A DNA stretch of 16,798 bases. Source: Gammaproteobacteria bacterium (lineage in GTDB: Bacteria; Pseudomonadota; Gammaproteobacteria; Natronospirales; REEB76). The position numbers were made by a program, and so were the translations under genes. Of the stretch, positions 12,482-16,798 are shown piece after piece. Below the pieces are notes generated by a model. That model saw nothing but the letters and a program-made list of their open reading frames with translations, was not told the DNA's origin and made no database searches. The stretch covers positions 1 through 16,798 of the forward strand of contig JAGWNO010000020.1 of NCBI GenBank assembly GCA_028871235.1, read 5' to 3'. Position 1 is the stretch's first letter. The number at the start of each line of letters is the position of its first letter.

Positions 12482-14179
12482 ATGCAGATGTCTTTTTATT
12501 CCGGCTTGGCTGCCTTGATGCTGTTGCTTGCAGGCTGTGCCACGATTGCGGCACAACCTGCCGTGTTGACTGCTCGCCCGCCGCGGACTGCCGAGTCTTT
12601 CAGCACCGTGGATGAGGAGCTGACCTACCGCGTCTTCATGGGGCAATTGGCGCTGGAACGCGATTTGCGGCCGGTGGCCGTGGCGCAGTACGCGCGCGCA
12701 GCGCAGCTGAGCAGCGATCCATCGCTGCTGCAACACGCCGCGACGCTCGCTTACGAGGCAGGTGACGACCAGCTGGCGCTCACGCTGGTGCGGCGTTGGC
12801 GCACGCTCGCGCCGCAGGATCCGGATGCCAGGCATTTTGAGGCGCTGCTGGAGGCCCGCCTCGGCGACGTGGCGGCGTCGGTCGCCGCATTCGAGAGTCT
12901 CTTGCGGGATGTACCCAGTGAGAGTTTTGCGCTGATCTCCCGCCTGCTTAGTCAGGAAACCGACGCCCAGCACGGCTTGCCGGTGATGCGGGGACTGCTG
13001 GCCGCGTATCCGCAATCTGCGCAAGCGCATTTCGCTTTCGCCGGGCTGGCGCTGCATTACCAGCATCCGCAGCTGGCGGCCGACGAAGCCAATCGCGCCT
13101 TGGCTATCCAGCCGCATTGGGATGAGGCGCTGGTGCTGCTCGGGCAGGCGCTGGCGGCGCAGGGCAGGAGCGCGCAAGCGGTGCGGGTCTTGCAGGCAAG
13201 ACTTGCGGAAACCCCGGACAACACCAACCTGCGGCTGGCGTTCGCCGCATTACTGGCCCAGGCCGGCGAGGGCGCGGCGGCGGAGGCCCAATTCAGCGAA
13301 GTGCTCAAGCGCCATCCCGCGGATGCCGAGGCACTGTACACCCTCGGTCTGCTCAAACTGCAGGACAAACAGCTGGCGGCAGCGCGGGAGTATTTTCTGA
13401 GCCTGCGCAAGACCGGCCAGCGCAACTCGGACGCCTGGTATTTTCTCGGCAACATCGCGGAGCTGCAGAAAAACTATGCGCAAGCATTGCGCAATTACCA
13501 GCAGGTGGACGACGGGGAACATTGGTTCGCGGCGCGTATCGCTACGGCACGCGTCTTGGCCGAGCAAGGCAGGCAGGCGGAGGCGCGCGAGTATATGGAT
13601 AGCGTCATCGCGGATGATCCCGGTGACGCCGCCCGCTTGCGTCTTGCCGAAAGCCAGGTGTTCGCCACCATGGGCGACGACGCCACGGCTCTGGAAGTAC
13701 TCAACGACGCCCTGCGGGTGGGTTCGCCCGATGCTGACCTGCTGTATGCGCGCGCACTGCTGGAGGAGAGCATGGACCAGGTGACGGCGGCAGAAAGGGA
13801 CCTGCGCTATATTCTCAAGCGCTCGCCGGAAAATGCCGCGGCCCTCAACGCCCTGGGCTACACCCTGACGGTGCATTCCAACCGCTACAGCGAAGCGCTT
13901 GGCTATATCCAAAAAGCCCTGCAGCTCGCACCGGATGATCCCGCCGTCATCGACAGCATGGGCTGGGTGGAATTCCGGTTAGGCAATTACCCGGCGGCAC
14001 TCGCTTATCTGCGCAAGGCTTACGCCCGGCTTGCTGACCCGCAGGTGGCGGCACATCTCGCGCAAGCGCTGTGGGTATCCGGTAACAGGCAGGAAGCACA
14101 CGCCGTATGGAGCGCCGCGCTCAAGCAGCATCCCGGGGATCCCGATCTCATGAAAATTGGCCGGCAGTTTGCGCCGTGA
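12482..14179 (+). CDS. TPR-repeat outer-membrane lipoprotein
   Basis: A 565-residue lipoprotein: signal peptide with hydrophobic core (about 7-16), lipobox LAGC with acylated Cys19, and Ala at +2, which predicts outer-membrane sorting. The rest is a superhelix of tetratricopeptide repeats. Clear units include the ones around DAEALYTLGLLKLQDKQLAA (near 280-300), DAWYFLGNIAELQKNYAQAL (near 318-340), NAALNALGYTLTVHSNRYSEAL (near 450-475) and DSMGWVEFRLGNYPAALAYL (near 490-510). Such proteins act as scaffolds; the P. aeruginosa gene at this locus (PA4667, from memory) is equally uncharacterised. The start may be ATG 12482 or 12488; neither has a good ribosome binding site. Its last base triplet overlaps the GTG start of lolB by three bases plus one, so the two are coupled, suggesting a link to outer-membrane lipoprotein handling. 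Confidence 0.87.
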   Translation: MQMSFYSGLAALMLLLAGCATIAAQPAVLTARPPRTAESFSTVDEELTYRVFMGQLALERDLRPVAVAQYARAAQLSSDPSLLQHAATLAYEAGDDQLALTLVRRWRTLAPQDPDARHFEALLEARLGDVAASVAAFESLLRDVPSESFALISRLLSQETDAQHGLPVMRGLLAAYPQSAQAHFAFAGLALHYQHPQLAADEANRALAIQPHWDEALVLLGQALAAQGRSAQAVRVLQARLAETPDNTNLRLAFAALLAQAGEGAAAEAQFSEVLKRHPADAEALYTLGLLKLQDKQLAAAREYFLSLRKTGQRNSDAWYFLGNIAELQKNYAQALRNYQQVDDGEHWFAARIATARVLAEQGRQAEAREYMDSVIADDPGDAARLRLAESQVFATMGDDATALEVLNDALRVGSPDADLLYARALLEESMDQVTAAERDLRYILKRSPENAAALNALGYTLTVHSNRYSEALGYIQKALQLAPDDPAVIDSMGWVEFRLGNYPAALAYLRKAYARLADPQVAAHLAQALWVSGNRQEAHAVWSAALKQHPGDPDLMKIGRQFAP

Positions 14180-14805
14180 GGTTGCAAAGGGTATTCGCAG
14201 TCGCGCTGCTGGCTTTGGCCGGCTGTGCCACGGTACCCGGCACGGCGCCTCTGGGACCGCCCAACGAAGCGGCCTGGCAGGCCCGCCGGGCGGCGTTGGC
14301 GCAACTGCAGGACTGGGAACTTGAGGGCCGCGTGGGCATTGTCACCGCCGATGACGGCGGCAGCGGTTCCATGGACTGGAAGCAGCGGGGCGATGTGCTG
14401 GATTTCAACTTCCGCGGACCATTCGGCGCGGGGGCCCTGGAAGTGCAGGGCAACGCACAGGCCTTATGGGTGCGCAGTTCACGCGGCGATGATTTCATCA
14501 GCACCGACCCCGAACAGGATTTCATCCGTCGCCTGCGCATGCCGCTGCCCATACTCAGCATGCGTTACTGGATGGTCGGTCTGCCGGACCCCAACGCGCC
14601 CTTTGCCAAAACCGTGGACCGCCAAGGCCAGCTGGTGACACTTACGCAGCGCGGCTGGCAGGTGGATTACCAGACCTACGCCGGTTTCGGCGGCTACGAC
14701 CTGCCCACGCGCCTGCTGCTGCTGCGCGGGCCGGTCCGCATCAAGGTGGCCATCAACAGCTGGCAGGTGCCGCCGCTCACCGCCCCCGGCGCCGCGTCAC
14801 CATGA
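14176..14805 (+). CDS. lolB: Outer-membrane lipoprotein receptor LolB
   Basis: A 209-residue lipoprotein that accepts lipoproteins from the periplasmic carrier LolA and inserts them into the outer membrane. The signal peptide ends in LALAGC with Cys17 as the acylation site. The mature part has the LolB pattern WELEGRVGI (47-55), a SMDWKQRGDVLDFNFRGPFG stretch (65-84) typical of the half-barrel, LRMPLPILSMRYWMVGLPDP (120-139) and a C-terminal LPTRLLLLRGPVRIKVAINSW (176-196). GTG 14176 is chosen because it overlaps the preceding stop in GTGA and gives a normal signal peptide; a longer upstream reading would bury the signal. It overlaps ispE by four bases (ATGA). Confidence 0.93.
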   Translation: MRLQRVFAVALLALAGCATVPGTAPLGPPNEAAWQARRAALAQLQDWELEGRVGIVTADDGGSGSMDWKQRGDVLDFNFRGPFGAGALEVQGNAQALWVRSSRGDDFISTDPEQDFIRRLRMPLPILSMRYWMVGLPDPNAPFAKTVDRQGQLVTLTQRGWQVDYQTYAGFGGYDLPTRLLLLRGPVRIKVAINSWQVPPLTAPGAASP

Positions 14806-15662
14806 CGGCGCCCGCGAGCCGCGGCTGGCCGGCGCCGGCCAAACTGAACCTGTTCCTGCACATCACCGGTCGCCGTGCCGATGGCTACCATCTGCTGCAA
14901 ACCGTGTTCCAGTTCCTCGATCATGGCGATACTCTCGACTTCACACCGCGGGATGACCAGCGCATTGCGCGTGCCACCGGGCCGGAACAGCTGCCCGCGG
15001 AAACCGATTTGGTGGTGCGCGCAGCGCAACTGCTGCAGGTCCGCACAGGTTGCCGGGCCGGTGCGGATATCCATCTGCATAAACGCCTGCCGTTGCGAGC
15101 CGGGTTGGGGGGCGGCAGCTCCGATGCGGCCACCACCCTGGTGGCCCTGAACCATCTATGGAACACCCGGCTCACGCCGGCGGCGCTGGCGCAGCTCGGG
15201 CTGGAACTGGGGGCGGATGTGCCGGTGTTCATTTACGGCCAGGCCGCCTGGGCGGAAGGGGTAGGGGAAATACTGACCCCGGTGGAGCTCCCCGAACCCT
15301 GGTTTGTGGTGGTCAAGCCCCCCTGCGAGGTGGCGACCCGGGAAATTTTCCAGGCCCCTGAATTGACACGAAATTCCCCGCCAATCACAATAGCGCGCTT
15401 TCGCTCGGGCGAAGGCGGCAACGCATTCGAACCGGTGGTCCGGAAACGCTACCCGGCGGTGGCGGAAGTCCTCGACTGGCTCAGCCTGCAGGGCCCGGCG
15501 CGGTTGACGGGTACCGGTGCCTGCGTGTTCGTGGCGTGTGGGCGTGAGATCGATGCCCGGCGCGTACTGCAGGCACTGCCCGGCGGCTGGCGGGGATTCG
15601 TCGCCCGGGGGAAAAACCGCTCGCCCCTGCTCGACCGGCTGGCGGCGGCACAAGCCCGGTGA
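14802..15662 (+). CDS. ispE: 4-diphosphocytidyl-2-C-methyl-D-erythritol kinase
   Basis: A 286-residue GHMP-family kinase that phosphorylates CDP-methylerythritol at the 2-hydroxyl in the MEP isoprenoid pathway. The N-terminal PAPAKLNLFLHITGRRADGYH (10-30) contains the catalytic-type Lys14. The ATP loop is PLRAGLGGGSSDAATTL (97-113). LGADVPVF (136-143) supplies the catalytic Asp139, and the third GHMP motif is LTGTGACVF (235-243). Length is typical. The ATG overlaps the lolB stop by four bases, so translation is coupled. The tRNA-Gln gene begins only four bases past the stop, implying that the mRNA and tRNA are cut from one transcript. Confidence 0.96.
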   Translation: MTAPASRGWPAPAKLNLFLHITGRRADGYHLLQTVFQFLDHGDTLDFTPRDDQRIARATGPEQLPAETDLVVRAAQLLQVRTGCRAGADIHLHKRLPLRAGLGGGSSDAATTLVALNHLWNTRLTPAALAQLGLELGADVPVFIYGQAAWAEGVGEILTPVELPEPWFVVVKPPCEVATREIFQAPELTRNSPPITIARFRSGEGGNAFEPVVRKRYPAVAEVLDWLSLQGPARLTGTGACVFVACGREIDARRVLQALPGGWRGFVARGKNRSPLLDRLAAAQAR

Positions 15663-15666
15663 GATT

Positions 15667-15741
15667 TGGGGTGTCGCCAAGTGGTAAGGCACCGGGTTTT
15701 GATCCCGGCATTCGTAGGTTCGAATCCTACCACCCCAGCCA
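15667..15741 (+). tRNA. tRNA-Gln (anticodon TTG)
   Basis: A 75-base cloverleaf. Acceptor TGGGGTG (15667-15673) pairs with CACCCCA (15731-15737), followed by discriminator G and an encoded CCA (15739-15741). The anticodon stem CCGGG/CCCGG encloses TTTTGAT with anticodon TTG, reading CAA and CAG by wobble. The T arm GTAGG-TTCGAATC-CTAC is canonical. Placement between ispE and prs agrees with the Pseudomonas arrangement remembered at this locus. Confidence 0.97.
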
Positions 15742-15806
15742 TTGATAATTTTCGGGATGCGGTGTGCGTCCCTGATGACTGACCACGACAGACAAGCGAG
15801 GGCGCC

Positions 15807-16760
15807 GTGTCAGCAGGCAGCATGATGGTATTCGCGGGCAATGCCAACCCGCAGTTGGCGAACAGGATCGCCAACCATCTGCAGTTGCCGCTGGGCAAGG
15901 CGCAGGTGGGCCGCTTCAGCGATGGCGAAGTGGCGGTGGAACTGATCGAGAACGTGCGCGGCCGCGACGTCTTCATCGTGCAGTCCACCTGTCCGCCGAC
16001 CAACGACAACCTCATGGAGCTGTTGGTGATGGCGGATGCGCTGCGTCGCGCCTCGGCGGCGCGCATCACCGCGGTGGTGCCGTATTTCGGTTATGCCCGC
16101 CAGGACCGGCGCCAGCGCGCCGCGCGCGTGCCGATTACCGCCAAGTTGGTGGCCAACATGGTGGTATCGGCGGGCGTGAACCGGGTGTTGACAGTGGATT
16201 TGCACGCAGACCAGATCCAGGGGTTCTTCGACATCCCCGTGGATAATGTGTATGCGTCGCCGATCCTGCTGGGCGATGCATGGAAGCGGAAGTATCCGGA
16301 CCTGATCGTGGTGTCGCCCGACGTGGGCGGCGTGGTCAGGGCCAGGGCGCTGGCCAAGCGTCTGGATGATGCGGACCTGGCGATCATCGACAAGCGCCGG
16401 CCGCGCCCCAATGAAGCGCAGGTGATGAACATCATCGGCGAGGTCAAGGGCAAGACCTGCGTTATCGTGGATGACCTGGTGGATACGGCGGGCACCTTAT
16501 GCCTTGCCGCCAAGGCCCTCAAGGAGCAGGGCGCGGCCAAGGTGCTGGCGTACATCACCCACCCGGTGCTGTCCGGCAAGGCCATCGACAATATCGAGGG
16601 TTCGGTGCTGGATGAGCTGGTGGTAACGGACACCATCCCGCTGCGCGACCAGGCCCAGGCCTGCCGCAAGATCCGCCAGCTCTCCATCGCGCAGCTGCTG
16701 GCCGAAACCATGCGCCGCGTGAGTGACGAGGAGTCGGTCTCCTCGCTGTACATAGATTAG
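15807..16760 (+). CDS. prs: Ribose-phosphate pyrophosphokinase (PRPP synthetase)
   Basis: A 317-residue class I enzyme transferring pyrophosphate from ATP to ribose-5-phosphate, giving PRPP for purine, pyrimidine, histidine, tryptophan and NAD synthesis. Motifs are FAGNANPQLA (9-18), GRFSDGEV (35-42), PYFGYARQDR (92-101) with the flexible-loop RQRAARVPI, the catalytic-type VDLHADQIQGFF (130-141), DKRRPRP (195-201) and the PRPP loop VIVDDLVDTAGT (219-230). GTG 15807 is preceded by GAGGG (15797-15801) and is taken as the start. ATG 15822 is an alternative that would shorten the protein by five residues. It is 65 bases past the tRNA. In Pseudomonas rplY follows prs; that position is beyond this window. 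Confidence 0.96.
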   Translation: MSAGSMMVFAGNANPQLANRIANHLQLPLGKAQVGRFSDGEVAVELIENVRGRDVFIVQSTCPPTNDNLMELLVMADALRRASAARITAVVPYFGYARQDRRQRAARVPITAKLVANMVVSAGVNRVLTVDLHADQIQGFFDIPVDNVYASPILLGDAWKRKYPDLIVVSPDVGGVVRARALAKRLDDADLAIIDKRRPRPNEAQVMNIIGEVKGKTCVIVDDLVDTAGTLCLAAKALKEQGAAKVLAYITHPVLSGKAIDNIEGSVLDELVVTDTIPLRDQAQACRKIRQLSIAQLLAETMRRVSDEESVSSLYID

Positions 16761-16787
16761 TGAGGAGTGAGGAGTGAGGAGTGAGGA
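16760..16787. repeat. Heptamer tandem repeat (GTGAGGA)x4
   Basis: Four perfect 7-base units begin at the last base of the prs stop codon and continue to 16787, where the pattern decays to GTTAAAG. Because the unit is seven bases long and includes TGA, it places stop codons in all three plus-strand frames. It is a likely variable-number site and is purine-only apart from one T per unit. Confidence 0.9.
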
Positions 16788-16798
16788 GTTAAAGAGTA

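Noticed and set aside
15754..15772. GGGATGC/GCGTCCC hairpin after tRNA-Gln as a terminator
   Set aside because: Seven pairs including a G-T wobble and no T tract; prs probably relies on read-through.
1..16798. CRISPR array, integrase, transposase or toxin-antitoxin genes
   Set aside because: None is visible; the only repeats are the mini inverted repeat, short palindromes and the terminal heptamer array.

Overview
The window looks like the chromosome of a GC-rich gammaproteobacterium. Reading outward from the hemA promoter region, one arm is hemA-prfA and, further out on the same strand, prmC and a MoeB/HesA gene. The other arm is a TPR lipoprotein gene, lolB, ispE, tRNA-Gln and prs. From memory this is the gene order around hemA in Pseudomonas aeruginosa, also seen in part in E. 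coli. Here the moeB-prmC-prfA side is opened up by extra genes. The proteins do not look specifically pseudomonad, so a deeper-branching lineage such as the sulfur-oxidising orders is an inference, not a demonstration.

Layout. 1-504 (minus): start of a MoeB/HesA-type adenylyltransferase cut by the window edge. 641-1601 (plus): a MarC-family membrane protein and a small DUF4282 membrane protein, ending in a strong terminator and a compact inverted-repeat element. 1706-3077 (minus): prmC then ppiB. 3164-5811 (plus): a CBS-domain cystathionine beta-synthase and a cystathionine gamma-lyase/synthase, together a reverse transsulfuration pair, followed by a terminator shared with a convergent Ala-rich lipoprotein (5941-6144, minus). 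6145-6703: AT-rich regulatory DNA, an IHF-like site and an uncertain small Cys-containing reading frame. 6704-8240 (minus): three-gene operon of two small His-containing membrane proteins and a SufR-like iron-sulfur regulator, with a palindromic operator candidate at the transcription start. 8416-9949 (plus): two tandem paralogous membrane proteins. 9943-12342 (minus): hemA-prfA. 12482-16760 (plus): TPR lipoprotein, lolB, ispE (overlapping by 4 bases each), tRNA-Gln and prs, then a heptamer tandem repeat running to the window end.

How it works together. The conserved block is housekeeping: tetrapyrrole synthesis (hemA), translation termination and its methylation (prfA, prmC), outer-membrane lipoprotein insertion (lolB), isoprenoid synthesis (ispE), glutamine tRNA and PRPP supply (prs). 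The inserted genes give the window its character: cysteine formation from homocysteine, and a possible self-regulated redox/iron-sulfur-responsive membrane module. That module is the best candidate for an undescribed system. Its regulator has the cysteine spacing C-X12-C-X27-C remembered as essential in cyanobacterial SufR, and its promoter carries CAAG-N6-CTTG, one base per half-site away from the SufR operator CAAC-N6-GTTG.
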